Origin: Tahibacter soli
GTDB taxonomy: Bacteria > Pseudomonadota > Gammaproteobacteria > Xanthomonadales > Rhodanobacteraceae
Reading direction: 5' to 3'
Assembly: GCF_025717065.2 (NCBI RefSeq)
Contig: NZ_JAOVZO020000020.1
Span: forward strand, 310,001-374,000
Length of the DNA: 64,000 bases
The position numbers were made by a program, and so were the translations under genes. This document shows positions 44,423-55,772 of the stretch, one piece after another (within the stretch, counting starts at the first letter, position 1; each line of letters opens with the position of its first letter). The notes under the pieces were generated by a model that saw nothing but the letters and a program-made list of their open reading frames with translations, was not told the origin of the DNA and did no database searches.

Positions 44423-45595
44423 TCAGCGTTTCGGGTTCGCGCGCACCCACGCGATGCACTTGCGCAGGTGCAGGCGCTGGCCTTCCATGAACATCGCCTC
44501 CTGCTGCGTGTTGTTCCAGAACTCGTCGCACAGCGCGGCGAGCCGCGGATTGCCGGCAAGGTATGCGGCGGCGATGTGGATCGCGCCGCCGTCGTAGTAG
44601 CGGTCGAAGAACGGCGAGTCGGTCACCGGGTCGGGATTGGCGAGCCGGTCGAAGTCCTCGACGGTTTCGAACTGCGCGATCATCGGCAGCAGACGCTTTT
44701 CGATCTGCCGCGCGAGATGCGACGTGCAGCGCCCGATGTCGTCGCGGTGCGGCACGGCATAGACGCGGTCCTTGCCGTCCGGGCCGTCCGGCGTCAGCAC
44801 GCCGTCGCGGTCGTCGATCCAGCGATGCAGGCGCACGACGCCGGCGCCGAAGTCCGGCGCGTCGGCGGGCACGACGCCGTCGAACTTGATGTGCTTGCGC
44901 AGCGCCGACGTCGCGTAGTGCCAACAGGTCCAGTCGAGCGTGATCCTGCAGGTCTTCTTGCCGTCGCTGATCGCGTTGAGCGAGATCTTGTGACGGCCGG
45001 CCGGCGTCGACTTCTCGTAGCCGCGCGCGACGTAGATGCCGCCGATCGCGTCGTCCTGCGGCGCGCGCGCGAGGCCGTGCCGTTCGAGCAGCGGCCCGAT
45101 GTCGGCGACGATGCGCTCGGACAGTTCCTCGCGGCTCGGCAGCGCCGGCGCGGCGGGCTGCCCGGCCGCCGCCGCGGCGGCCGCGTCGCGGCGGCGGATC
45201 TCGATGTCGACGCTGAGCACGCCGCCGTTCGCGAGAAAGTATTCGCCGGCCTGATCGTCCTCGACGTTGAGGCCGAGCGACAGCGCGGTCGTGATCACGA
45301 ACGGTCGCACGTCGACGAGCGTGTCGGTGTCGATGCCGATGCCGTAGACCGCTTCGTCGGTGATGCCGTCGAGCGGTCCGTCGGTCCAGACGAGTTCCGC
45401 GCCTTCGGGAAGGTCTTCGTCCGGCGTCGTGATGCACGGATAGCGCGCGGTCAGCCGCCGCGCGAATTCGAGAAACTTCGGGTTCTGGCCCGGCGTCGGA
45501 CCGTGCAGTCCCATGACGAGCGCGCTCGCTTCGCGCACGGTCGTCGGCCAGCCGCTGCCTTGCGGCAGCTCCCAGATCTGCAGCACATAACTCAT
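44423..45595 (-). CDS. Protein of unknown function, 390 aa
   Basis: This cytoplasmic-looking protein starts MSYVLQIWELPQGSGWPTTV, then LVMGLHGPTPGQNPKFLEFA. It ends DEFWNNTQQEAMFMEGQRLH. The first 100 residues and the last 200 look like two domains. No signal peptide or membrane helix is present. I did not recognise a family. The N-terminal style is like some proteins near contact-dependent toxin loci, but this is only an impression. Its stop is adjacent to that of rnfB. Confidence 0.7.
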   Translation of the reverse strand: MSYVLQIWELPQGSGWPTTVREASALVMGLHGPTPGQNPKFLEFARRLTARYPCITTPDEDLPEGAELVWTDGPLDGITDEAVYGIGIDTDTLVDVRPFVITTALSLGLNVEDDQAGEYFLANGGVLSVDIEIRRRDAAAAAAAGQPAAPALPSREELSERIVADIGPLLERHGLARAPQDDAIGGIYVARGYEKSTPAGRHKISLNAISDGKKTCRITLDWTCWHYATSALRKHIKFDGVVPADAPDFGAGVVRLHRWIDDRDGVLTPDGPDGKDRVYAVPHRDDIGRCTSHLARQIEKRLLPMIAQFETVEDFDRLANPDPVTDSPFFDRYYDGGAIHIAAAYLAGNPRLAALCDEFWNNTQQEAMFMEGQRLHLRKCIAWVRANPKR

Positions 45596-45663
45596 GGACG
45601 CCCCCCGTCCGTTGTGGAACGCGTAGTTTATGCGACGGCGCGATCCGCGCGCCGTCGATGCCG

Positions 45664-47810
<2,147 letters not shown>

Positions 47811-47833
47811 AGAGGGACAAGGGGCATCTTTAG

Positions 47834-47865
47834 CCCTCTCCCCCAAGCGCGCTTGGGGGAGAGGG
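47834..47865. repeat. Intergenic palindrome, type A, third copy
   Basis: CCCTCTCCCCCAAGCG and CGCTTGGGGGAGAGGG form a perfect 16-bp palindrome without a loop. With its flank GTTGGGTGAGGGGGCGAC, it is the reverse complement of the copies near parE. Confidence 0.85.
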
Positions 47866-47936
47866 TTGGGTGAGGGGGCGACGCGTCGCGCTTCGTTGTG
47901 CTCGACGCAGACGTCAGCGTCACCCCCTCACCCCGG

Positions 47937-47967
47937 CCCTCTCCCCGCGCGAGCGCGGGGGAGAGGG
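47937..47967. repeat. Intergenic palindrome, related variant
   Basis: CCCTCTCCCCGCGC pairs with GCGCGGGGGAGAGGG with one bulged G around GA. It has the same arm ends and the same CCCCTCACCCC flank as type A, but a different core. It lies 71 bases from the third type A copy, between queA and the DUF1877 gene. Confidence 0.8.
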
Positions 47968-48065
47968 AGAAGTCCGGCGCGGCCTGCTACGGTCCGGCGG
48001 GTCTGCGATTATCCTTGATTCGGCGCTTGAGCGCTCGTCATGCAGGCGCAAGCCAGGAGAACGCT

Positions 48066-48668
48066 GTGGGACTTTGTGTCGCTATGTTTACGCTGGGCGC
48101 GGAAAATATTCGCAAGGTACTTGCCGACCCGCCGCTGATCCTGAAAGTCATCGCTCGGCACGACCCCGACGCGTACGAGGCGGCTCGCGGCGCCAAGGTA
48201 GGCTTCTTCGCACGTCTGTTCGGCCGAAAAATCGAGGCGCGTGCACCGGTCGACTTCGAACTCGGCTCCGACGAGGTCCGTGAGACCGACATGGACAAAG
48301 CATGGCACGGCATTCACTACCTGCTGACCGGAACCGCGGACGGCGGCGACGAGCCGTTGAACTTCATTCTTGCCGGAGGTACCGAAGTCAACCATTCGCG
48401 CGTCGGTTATGACGGCGCTCGCGTATTCACGCCTGAACAGGTTGGCGCGATCGACGCCGCACTACGCTCCGTTGACGACGCTGTGCTGCGCAGCCGGTTC
48501 AATCCTGCGGAAATGACCGCGCTCGATATCTATCCCAGCGTGATCTGGAACCGCGATCCGAACGAGGACGACGCGCTCGGCTACTGCCTCGAGTATTTCC
48601 AATCGACCAAGGCGTTTATCGCCGCAGCGGTCGAACAACGTGCCGGACTCGTCGTTTGTCTGACCTGA
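48066..48668 (+). CDS. DUF1877 (YfbM-like) protein
   Basis: This 200-aa protein matches the DUF1877/YfbM family. It has LGAENIRKVLADPPLILKVI at the start, ETDMDKAWHGIHYLLTGTAD in the middle, and YCLEYFQSTKAFIAAAVEQR at the end. The function of the family is unknown. The GTG at 48066 was chosen because AGGAG lies 6 bases upstream and it gives the family-like MGLCVAMFTL start. It follows the palindromic repeat pair and is convergent with the TPR gene. Confidence 0.82.
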   Translation: MGLCVAMFTLGAENIRKVLADPPLILKVIARHDPDAYEAARGAKVGFFARLFGRKIEARAPVDFELGSDEVRETDMDKAWHGIHYLLTGTADGGDEPLNFILAGGTEVNHSRVGYDGARVFTPEQVGAIDAALRSVDDAVLRSRFNPAEMTALDIYPSVIWNRDPNEDDALGYCLEYFQSTKAFIAAAVEQRAGLVVCLT

Positions 48669-48678
48669 CAGCCGATCG

Positions 48679-50805
48679 CTACGCCGCGGCGCGTCTGCGC
48701 CGCCGCCACACGATGATCCCGATCCCCGCCGCGAGCATCACGAGCGCCGCCCACGGCGCGGCCTTGCGCACCTGTTTCTTCGCCCAGGCGATCTGCTCGG
48801 CGCGTTCGCGCTTCGTCGCGCCGGGAAAATCGGGCGCCGGGCAGTCGTTGCCGAAACGCGCGGCCCAGGCCACGTACGGCCCCTGCTTCACGTAGCGCAG
48901 GTAGTACGTGCGGGCAAGGTCGTAGTCGCGATTGATCAGCCAGCCGGTCGCGCTGCACAGCATCGCGGCGAACGCCTGCGAACGCGGCGGCACCAGATCG
49001 GCCGCCTGGTTCGCCAAGTCGGCCGCGACGCGCCGGTAGTGATAGCGCACGTCCGGCACGATCGCGGTCGACGCATAGCGCGCGACTTCCGCGTCGGTGA
49101 CGAACGCGCGGTCGGCTTTCGCGTAGTCGATCGACGGCCACTCGTACGCGCCGCCGTAGATCGCGCCGTCGGGTGCGAGTTCGGCGCCGATCAGTTCCAT
49201 GCCCGAACGGCGCGCGAGCACGGCCGCGGCGAACAGCTGCTCCGCGCGCTCGATGCCGCGGCGCTTGCCCGCTTCGACGCGCGCGTTCGCGTACTTCGTC
49301 GCGGCGTCCCGCAGGTCGGGCCGGAAGTAGCCGATCGCATCCGGATAACGCCCCTCGCGCATCAGGCGCCGGCCGAGCAGCTGGCGCAGCAGGCGATTCG
49401 GCGGCGACGCGACATAGCCGTACTCGTCGGGCTTCGGCTCGGTCGCGGGCTCCGGCACTTCGGCGTCGACGAAGGTTTTCAGCTCGTCGAGCGACAGCAC
49501 GCGCTCGGCGACGTAGGCGGCGTCGGCCCAGTAGTCGCCGGCGCCGTGCAGCAGGCGCAGCGCCTCGACGTAGTCGCCGCGATTGAGCGCGAGCACCGCG
49601 CGTTCGCCGTCGACGCGGCAGCCCGGGCGAAACGCGAAGCCATACTCGCTCGCGTCCCAGTTTTCGTCGCGCGGGAACGCGCGCGACGCCTGCGCATAGG
49701 CGTCGGCCGCGGTTTTCGTGTCGCCGCCGCGCAGCGCGAGCTTCGCGCGCACCCATAGCGCGAGCGGCGATTCGCTGCGCGCGGCGAGCTTGCCGGCGAG
49801 ATCGAAGCGTCCGGCGCGATACGCCGCCGCGGCGATGCGGTCGGCGCCCGCGAGCGTCGTCGGATCGGCCGCCTCGACCGCCGCGTAGTAGCGCTCGAGC
49901 GCGCTCGCGGGCGGCCGGAACTCCGAGCCGAATTCATCGCTGCGCGTGTACACATAGGCCGCAAGCAACGATTGCAGAACGGGATTTTGCAGCGCCTGCG
50001 CGAGTTTTACCTCGTCGGCGAACACGTCGCGCGCGACGAAGAGCAGCGACGCGCGCCCCGACGGCGAGCCGAGCGCGGCCTGCTGCGCGTACAGCGACAC
50101 GGCGGCGGCGGTGTCGCCGGCGCCAAGATGGATCGCGGCTTCTTCGCCGTAGCTCGCGACAGCGAGGCCGAGCGGATCGGCGGCGCCGGCCAGCACCGCG
50201 GTGCGCACCGCCTGGAACGCCTTTTCCGCCGACGCGGCACGCTGCGCCGATTGTTCGCGACTCGATCCCGCACCGCCGATCGATGCACGATCGAGACGGC
50301 CGAGCATGAACTGCGCCCACACGCCGCGCCGCGCGCGTTCGGCGTCGGGCAACGCGAGCACCGCGCCGAAGCGCTTGTACGCGATCGCCTCGTCGCCCGC
50401 ATGGAAAGCGCGCGCGCCGGCCGCGTACAGGCGCACGTCGGCCGGCAGGCCTTCGCCGGCGGCCCACGCCGCCGCGTCGTCCATCGACAGCCGCATCGCT
50501 TCGACCTTCGCGTAGCCGGTTTCGCCCAGTTCCTTCGTTTCGAGATCGATGCGAGACGCGCCAGGCGCTTCCCACGGATTCTCGGCGGGCTTGAACGCGA
50601 ACGCGGGTTTCGCGCCGAGGCGCGACGCTTCGAAGTCGAACGTGCCGTCGGCGAGGCCGAGCATCGTCGCGTTGCGATCGCTCAACAGTTCCGGCGGAAA
50701 GTCGGGGCCGCACGCGAACGCCGGCAGCGCCGCGAACGCGAGCGCTGCAGCGAGCAGCACGGGCCGCACGCGGCGACGTTCGTTATTGCACTTCGATCCC
50801 GACAT
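48679..50805 (-). CDS. Exported TPR-like protein with C-terminal membrane anchor
   Basis: This 708-aa protein has a signal peptide (LLAAALAFAALPAFA, ending near residue 31). The mature chain begins CGPDFPPELL. A long helical-repeat region of TPR style follows, including AWAAGEGLPADVRLYAAGAR, FHAGDEAIAYKRFGAVLALP and WVRAKLALRGGDTKTAADAY. A C-terminal membrane helix before RRRRR (APWAALVMLAAGIGIIVW) anchors it. The role is unknown. The ATG at 50805 lies inside the last codons of the DUF3142 gene (23-base overlap), which implies coupled translation. Confidence 0.78.
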   Translation of the reverse strand: MSGSKCNNERRRVRPVLLAAALAFAALPAFACGPDFPPELLSDRNATMLGLADGTFDFEASRLGAKPAFAFKPAENPWEAPGASRIDLETKELGETGYAKVEAMRLSMDDAAAWAAGEGLPADVRLYAAGARAFHAGDEAIAYKRFGAVLALPDAERARRGVWAQFMLGRLDRASIGGAGSSREQSAQRAASAEKAFQAVRTAVLAGAADPLGLAVASYGEEAAIHLGAGDTAAAVSLYAQQAALGSPSGRASLLFVARDVFADEVKLAQALQNPVLQSLLAAYVYTRSDEFGSEFRPPASALERYYAAVEAADPTTLAGADRIAAAAYRAGRFDLAGKLAARSESPLALWVRAKLALRGGDTKTAADAYAQASRAFPRDENWDASEYGFAFRPGCRVDGERAVLALNRGDYVEALRLLHGAGDYWADAAYVAERVLSLDELKTFVDAEVPEPATEPKPDEYGYVASPPNRLLRQLLGRRLMREGRYPDAIGYFRPDLRDAATKYANARVEAGKRRGIERAEQLFAAAVLARRSGMELIGAELAPDGAIYGGAYEWPSIDYAKADRAFVTDAEVARYASTAIVPDVRYHYRRVAADLANQAADLVPPRSQAFAAMLCSATGWLINRDYDLARTYYLRYVKQGPYVAWAARFGNDCPAPDFPGATKRERAEQIAWAKKQVRKAAPWAALVMLAAGIGIIVWRRRRRAAA

Positions 50806-51985
50806 CCCCTGCCTCCGTCGATCCGCATCGCAACCAGCCGAGCACGCGCTCGCCGCCGGCCCGCAGTGTCGCATGCGTGTCGCGGCGAAAGAACTGCACG
50901 CGCGCGCCCGGTTCGTACCGATAGCCGGCAATGCCGTCGCCCGTGCACGCCGCGGCGACGCGCAGCGCCGGCGGCAGTTCGGCGTCGAGCGTGCCGTCGT
51001 TCGTCGCGACGACGTCGAACGCGCCGCCGCTCGGACGCAGCGCGATGCGCAGGTTCGCCGCGAGCGGCGCTCCCGCGATCACGGCGCGCAATGTCGACAT
51101 TCTCCACGCGCGGCGGTCGCCGTCGCGCGGCAGCCGAAACCAGACGATGCCCGCGAGCGTCGCCGGCCGCCGCACTTCGAGTTCGCGCACGAGCGAGGCG
51201 ACGTCGCGCGGATCGACCGCGATCTCGCGCACCTCGGCAGCCGCCGTCGCGAGCGGCTGTTCGCTTTCGACCGCGAGCACGCCGCCGTCGGCGTCCAGGC
51301 GCAGCGCCGCGCCGTAGGCGGGCAGCGCGACGCGGAACGGTTTGTCCGCACTGCGTTTTGCCCAGGCATCGATCCAGCCGCGCGCCTGCGTGCGATCGAA
51401 CAGGCCGCGCGACGGATCGGCGACGGCATGCACCTGCAGCACCGTTTCGTCGACCGCGCCGATCACGCGCGCGAGCGCCGGCGCGGCGCGCCACGCCGGC
51501 AGCGCCGTGATCGACACTCGCGTCGCCGCGGGCAACGCCGCGCGCAGCCGCGCGAGCCAGCCGGCGTAGGCGTCGAGCCGCGCGGTCGCGCAGTCGTGGT
51601 CGATCTCGATGCCGGCGACCGCGACGCCCGCATCGCGCCAGCGCCGCGCGAGTTCGACGACGCGCGCGACGTCCGCCGCGTCGTCGTGCAGATCGATGCG
51701 GCCGTCGATGCGCACGACGGCGACGACCGGCCGTGCGTCGGCCGCGAGCGCCGCGAGATCCGCCTGCGGTTCGATGCCGCGGCCGTGCGCGTCGCGCTGC
51801 AGCGCGAGCACGCGCAGACCGGCGACGACGTCGCGCGAATCGGCGATCGATCGCACGAGCGGCGCATCCCAGACGCGCTGCCAGACGTACGCCTCGTGGG
51901 GCAGCGCGCGGCGCTCGCCGGCGCACGCAGCCAGCGCGAACGCGATCGTCAGTGCGGCGAACGCGCGCAGCGAGAGGCGTGAAAT
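50783..51985 (-). CDS. DUF3142 lipoprotein (start codon uncertain)
   Basis: This protein of about 400 aa has a lipobox (TIAFALAACAGERR) and DUF3142 blocks such as VAVAGIEIDHDCATARLDAY and FDRTQARGWIDAWAKRSADK. These suggest a TIM-barrel, glycosidase-like fold (inference). No ATG, GTG or TTG gives a normal signal peptide: the only in-frame candidates near the start are ATT at 51985 and CTG at 51970. The given start is the ATT, and translation may be coupled to the response-regulator gene just upstream. An assembly error is another possibility. Confidence 0.72.
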   Translation of the reverse strand: MSRLSLRAFAALTIAFALAACAGERRALPHEAYVWQRVWDAPLVRSIADSRDVVAGLRVLALQRDAHGRGIEPQADLAALAADARPVVAVVRIDGRIDLHDDAADVARVVELARRWRDAGVAVAGIEIDHDCATARLDAYAGWLARLRAALPAATRVSITALPAWRAAPALARVIGAVDETVLQVHAVADPSRGLFDRTQARGWIDAWAKRSADKPFRVALPAYGAALRLDADGGVLAVESEQPLATAAAEVREIAVDPRDVASLVRELEVRRPATLAGIVWFRLPRDGDRRAWRMSTLRAVIAGAPLAANLRIALRPSGGAFDVVATNDGTLDAELPPALRVAAACTGDGIAGYRYEPGARVQFFRRDTHATLRAGGERVLGWLRCGSTEAGDVGIEVQ

Positions 51986-51993
51986 CGGCGCGG

Positions 51994-52596
51994 CTACAGC
52001 CAGCCCTTCTGGCGCGCGAGGCGATACGCCTCGATGCGATTGCCGACGCCGAGCTTGCCGATCGCCTCGGACAGATAGTTGCGCACCGTCCCCTGCGACA
52101 GATGCAGTGCCTGCGCGATCTCGCCGGCGGACTGCCCCTCGCCCGCGAGACGCAGCACCTGGCGTTCTCGGTCGTTCAGCGGATCGGCTTCGCTCCACGC
52201 ATCGACGGCGAGCTGCGGATCGATCACGCGGCCGCCGCGATGCACCTTGCGCAGCGCTTCGGCGAGTTGTTCGGCCGGCGCGTCCTTGAGCAGATAGCCG
52301 ACCACGCCGGCTTCGAGCGCGCGGCGCAGATAGCCGGGGCGCGCGAACGTCGTGACGATGACGACCTTGCACGCGATCTCGTGCTCGCGAATGCGCTGCG
52401 CGAGTTCCAGTCCGGTCAGGCCCGGCATTTCGATGTCGGTGACGACGACGTCGGGAACGTTGCTCTGCACGAGGCGCCAGGCTTCGGCGCCGTCCGCGGC
52501 GGTGGCGATGACATCGATATCCGACTCGAGTTTGAGCAGCGCGGAGAGCGCCCCGCGCACCATCGCCTGATCTTCCGCCAGCAGCACTCGAATCAT
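51994..52596 (-). CDS. NarL/FixJ-type response regulator
   Basis: This 200-aa protein has a receiver domain with the phosphorylated Asp at 54 (VVVTDIEMPGLTGLEL) and Lys in GYLLKDAP. A LuxR-type HTH (NDRERQVLRLAGEGQSAGEI) closes it. It forms a two-component pair with the upstream DesK-like kinase. The ATG at 52596 is 148 bases after the kinase stop, so a promoter could lie in that gap. It probably regulates the ABC transporter of the same cluster (inference). Confidence 0.92.
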   Translation of the reverse strand: MIRVLLAEDQAMVRGALSALLKLESDIDVIATAADGAEAWRLVQSNVPDVVVTDIEMPGLTGLELAQRIREHEIACKVVIVTTFARPGYLRRALEAGVVGYLLKDAPAEQLAEALRKVHRGGRVIDPQLAVDAWSEADPLNDRERQVLRLAGEGQSAGEIAQALHLSQGTVRNYLSEAIGKLGVGNRIEAYRLARQKGWL

Positions 52597-52744
52597 CGCT
52601 ATCCCGTTACGCCATGGATCGGTGCGCGCAGGGTATCGGGCGCGGCGCCGTTGCTCAAGGCGAGGCTTGAGCGAAAGCGTGTCGCGACGCGCTGTCCCGG
52701 AGACAGGCGCAGCGCACGGCCGCGCCGCCCATTTGTGCATACGT

Positions 52745-53896
52745 TCACTTTGCTACCTCCGTCGCAGTGCCGGGCGCTCCGTCGCCGGGCAGCGGCACGC
52801 GGATCGTCAGCGTCGTGCCGCGCCCGCGCACCGAGTCGATCGCGAGCATCGCGCCGATGCCGACGAGGCGTTCGCGCATGCCGGCAAGACCGTTGCCCGG
52901 CACGATGTCGCCGCCGCGGCCGTCGTCGGCCACGACGACGACGAGCTCGCCGGCTTCGCGCCGCACCGACACGCTCGCGCGGCTCGCGCGCGCATGCCGC
53001 TGGATGTTCGTCACCGCCTCGCGTACGGCGAGCGCGATCGTCGTCTCGATGTTCGGCGGCAGCCCGGCAAGGTCCGCGTCGTAGCGAAATACGATCGCCG
53101 ACGATTCGAGCAGCAGCCGCGCCGACGCGAGTTCGGCCGCGACGCCGGCCGCGCGGATGCCCGACACCGCGCGGCGCACCTGCGCGAGCGCGTCGCGCGC
53201 GATGCGTTCGACTTCTTCCACTTCGCGCCGCGCGGCGCCGCCGTCGCGATCCCACACGCGTGTGGCCAGTTCCGTCTTGATCGCGATCAGCGACAGCGTG
53301 TGGCCGAGAAGATCGTGCAGGTCGCGCCCGATGCGTTCGCGCTCGGCGGTCGCGGCGAGACGGCGCACTTCGTCGTGCGACAGGCGCAGCGCGGTCTGCT
53401 TGCGCAGGTTTTCGCGCACCAGCCAGTTGCTGGCGAAGCTCGCCGCGCCGACGAACAGCGTGATCGCCGCGGCGATCGCGCCGCCGCCGCGATCGAGCGC
53501 GTACAGCCCGTAGCCGAGCACGAGCACGGCGGCGACGATCGCGCCGCGGCGCAGCGATCCGAGCCACGGCGCGGTACCGCACGCGTAGACGACGAACGTG
53601 TTCGCGAGCAGGTTGTAGGGCGCGAGCAGCACCGCGAGCGTCCACATCGCGACGAGCAGCAGCACGAGCTCGCGGCCGCTGGCCCGGTAGCTGCGAAAAT
53701 ACACGGGCAGGAAGACGACGGCCGCGAGCAGTGTCGGCCACAACCAGCCGGGGCGTCCGAGCCCCGGCACGAACAGCGGCATCGCGAGAAAACACAGGTA
53801 GCCGAGCGTCCAGAACGGCATCCAGCCGAGGCCGAGATCGTCCGGCACGAGCCGCGCGCGCCAGGCGAAGAGCCGCGGATGCGTGCCCGGCGTCAT
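52745..53896 (-). CDS. DesK-like sensor histidine kinase
   Basis: This 383-aa protein has about five N-terminal membrane helices (residues 25-155). A HisKA_3 domain with H194 in [20 protein letters not shown] follows, then an ATPase with NIQRHARAS, DDGRGGD and GNGLAGMRERL. This is the DesK/LiaS-type kinase family that senses membrane state or envelope stress. Its ATG overlaps the permease stop (ATGA). It pairs with the NarL-type regulator. Confidence 0.92.
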   Translation of the reverse strand: MTPGTHPRLFAWRARLVPDDLGLGWMPFWTLGYLCFLAMPLFVPGLGRPGWLWPTLLAAVVFLPVYFRSYRASGRELVLLLVAMWTLAVLLAPYNLLANTFVVYACGTAPWLGSLRRGAIVAAVLVLGYGLYALDRGGGAIAAAITLFVGAASFASNWLVRENLRKQTALRLSHDEVRRLAATAERERIGRDLHDLLGHTLSLIAIKTELATRVWDRDGGAARREVEEVERIARDALAQVRRAVSGIRAAGVAAELASARLLLESSAIVFRYDADLAGLPPNIETTIALAVREAVTNIQRHARASRASVSVRREAGELVVVVADDGRGGDIVPGNGLAGMRERLVGIGAMLAIDSVRGRGTTLTIRVPLPGDGAPGTATEVAK

Positions 53897-54654
53897 CCGC
53901 GCGCGAGCCGCCGCGACGCGATCGCGAACACGACCGCCGTGAACGCCGCGAGATAGGCGACGTGTCCGAGCGCGCTTCCGGCCGAGGGTTGCCCGATCGC
54001 CGCGAGCGCGAGCTGGCCCAGATGCCAGGCGGGCCACACCGGGGCGATCGCCTGGATCACCTTGGGCAGCAGGAACAGCGGCAGCCACAGACCGGACAGG
54101 AGCGCCATCGGCAGGTAGATGAGATTGGCGACCGCGGTCGATCCCTGTCCGCTCGTGAGCGTGCCGACGAGGAGGCCGAGCGCGCAGAACGGCGCGACGC
54201 CGAGAATCGCGACCAGGGCGAGTTGTATCCACTGCCCCGCTTCCAGACGCACGCCGCCGGCGAAGTAGCCGAGCACGGCGAGAGTCGTGACGATCGTCGC
54301 GGCGAAGACGAGCGCCATCGCGAGCTTCGCCGCGAGATAGTTGTGCGACGGCATCGGCAGCGCGCGCTTGAGCATGAGCAGCCCCTGCTCGCGCTCCATC
54401 GCGACGGTGACGCCGAAGCCGAACAGGCCCGGCGAGATCACGCCGAAGACGCAGTACGTGGCCATGAGGTAGTGCGGCGCCTGGAAGCTGCCGCGGCCGA
54501 TGTTCATGATGACGCCGAACAGCAGATAGAACATCGGCGGAAACAGCAGCGTCGGCAGCACGAAGCTTGGCGAACGCAGCATGCGCAGGAATTCGGCGCG
54601 CGCCTCGAAAGCGAGGCTGCGGCGCGCGATCGCGTCGAACGTCGCGGTCGTCAT
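53893..54654 (-). CDS. ABC-2 type transporter permease
   Basis: This 253-aa protein has six predicted membrane helices and the ABC-2 pattern LRMLRSPSFVLPTLLFPPMF at the start. It forms an exporter with the ATPase encoded just upstream. The ATG at 54654 is part of a TGATG overlap. Similar ATPase-permease-DesK-NarL sets in Xanthomonadales and Bacillus are linked to lipid stress or drug export; here the substrate is unknown. Confidence 0.9.
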   Translation of the reverse strand: MTTATFDAIARRSLAFEARAEFLRMLRSPSFVLPTLLFPPMFYLLFGVIMNIGRGSFQAPHYLMATYCVFGVISPGLFGFGVTVAMEREQGLLMLKRALPMPSHNYLAAKLAMALVFAATIVTTLAVLGYFAGGVRLEAGQWIQLALVAILGVAPFCALGLLVGTLTSGQGSTAVANLIYLPMALLSGLWLPLFLLPKVIQAIAPVWPAWHLGQLALAAIGQPSAGSALGHVAYLAAFTAVVFAIASRRLARG

Positions 54655-55544
54655 CACGCAGCCTCCCGGGTGATTTCGTTCAAGGCTTCGGCCAGCCCCG
54701 CACGGCGCACTTCGAGTTCGCGCACGTCGGTGTCGGCCCACAACAATTCGCGCAGCACCGGCTCGGGCTTCGCCGTGAAGATGTGCAGCCACTCGCCCTG
54801 GCGCTCGACTGCGCGCACGTCGGGCCACGCCTGCACGCAGGCTTCGGTCAGCCGCGTGATGCAGCGAATCTGGCGCTGGCCGACGCGCGCGCGGATCGCC
54901 TCGATGCCGCCTTCGGCGACGAGCCGGCCGCGCGCGAGCACGCCGATGCGGTCGGCGAGCGCTTCGGCCTCTTCGAGATAGTGCGTCGTCAGCACTACCG
55001 CGCAACCGTGCGCGACGAGGTCGCGTACCGCTTTCCAGAAATGCTCGCGCGATTGCGTGTCCATGCCGACGGTCGGCTCGTCGAGAAACAAGAGCTCGGG
55101 CCGGCCGCACAGCGCGAGCGCGAACTGCGCGCGCCGCTGCTGCCCGCCCGAGAGCTTGCCGTAGCGGCGATCGAGCAGGTCCGAGAGCCCCGCGAGGGCG
55201 GCGACATCGGCGACGCTGCGCGGTTCCGGGTAGTAGCTGCGCACGAGCGCGAGCAGTTCGCCGACGGTCAGCGTGTCGGGCAGCTTCGCGGTCTGCAGCA
55301 TCACGCCGATGCGGCGGCGCGCCGCAAGATCGGCCGGATCGGCGCCGAACAGCCGCGCCAGCCCCGCGTCCGGCGCGACGAGGCCCAGCATCGTGGAGAT
55401 CGCGGTGGTCTTGCCCGCGCCGTTCGGGCCGAGCAGCGCGTAGACCTCGCCGCGGCGGATCGACAGATCGACCCCGTCGAGGGCCTGCACGGCGCCCAGG
55501 CGCTTGCTCACGCCGGCCAGTTGCGCAACAGTATCGGTGGACAT
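54654..55544 (-). CDS. ABC transporter ATP-binding protein
   Basis: This 296-aa ATPase has Walker A GPNGAGKTT (residues 39-47), the signature LSGGQQRRAQFALALCGRPE and Walker B LLFLDEPTVGMD. It is of the CcmA/NatA-like export class. It is the first gene of the cluster, with a strong GGGAGGG before the ATG at 55544. The gene starts in the shared intergenic region with the divergent aminotransferase. Confidence 0.95.
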   Translation of the reverse strand: MSTDTVAQLAGVSKRLGAVQALDGVDLSIRRGEVYALLGPNGAGKTTAISTMLGLVAPDAGLARLFGADPADLAARRRIGVMLQTAKLPDTLTVGELLALVRSYYPEPRSVADVAALAGLSDLLDRRYGKLSGGQQRRAQFALALCGRPELLFLDEPTVGMDTQSREHFWKAVRDLVAHGCAVVLTTHYLEEAEALADRIGVLARGRLVAEGGIEAIRARVGQRQIRCITRLTEACVQAWPDVRAVERQGEWLHIFTAKPEPVLRELLWADTDVRELEVRRAGLAEALNEITREAA

Positions 55545-55772
55545 CGGCCCCTCCCGTTTGAACGTGACGCTACGTTAGGCGCGCCGTCGCGGCGGCCACA
55601 GTCGCCGCCGTCAGCACTGGCATCTGACATTCGTCACCGACAGACGCGATTGGCCCCATCGCCCGAACCGCGAGCGGCCCCAGGGCGCGACCAATCGACG
55701 GGCTAAAATGGCGCACCACACCTTTCCTCCGGTGCGCGCAACCGCGCGCCGCCCAAGCTTCGCGGAGACGCC
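55545..55772. promoter_or_regulatory. Divergent promoter region between the ABC cluster and the aminotransferase
   Basis: The 228-bp gap has no gene. On the plus strand TAAAAT (near 55705) is a -10-like box about 60 bases before the aminotransferase, without a good -35. GATTGG and CCAATC form a loose inverted repeat near 55648-55696. On the minus side, AACGT and ACGTT flank 6 bases near 55561-55576. Confidence 0.35.

Noticed and set aside
47811-48065. preQ1 riboswitch upstream of queA
   Set aside because: No aptamer-like pseudoknot sequence was seen; the region holds palindromic repeats instead.
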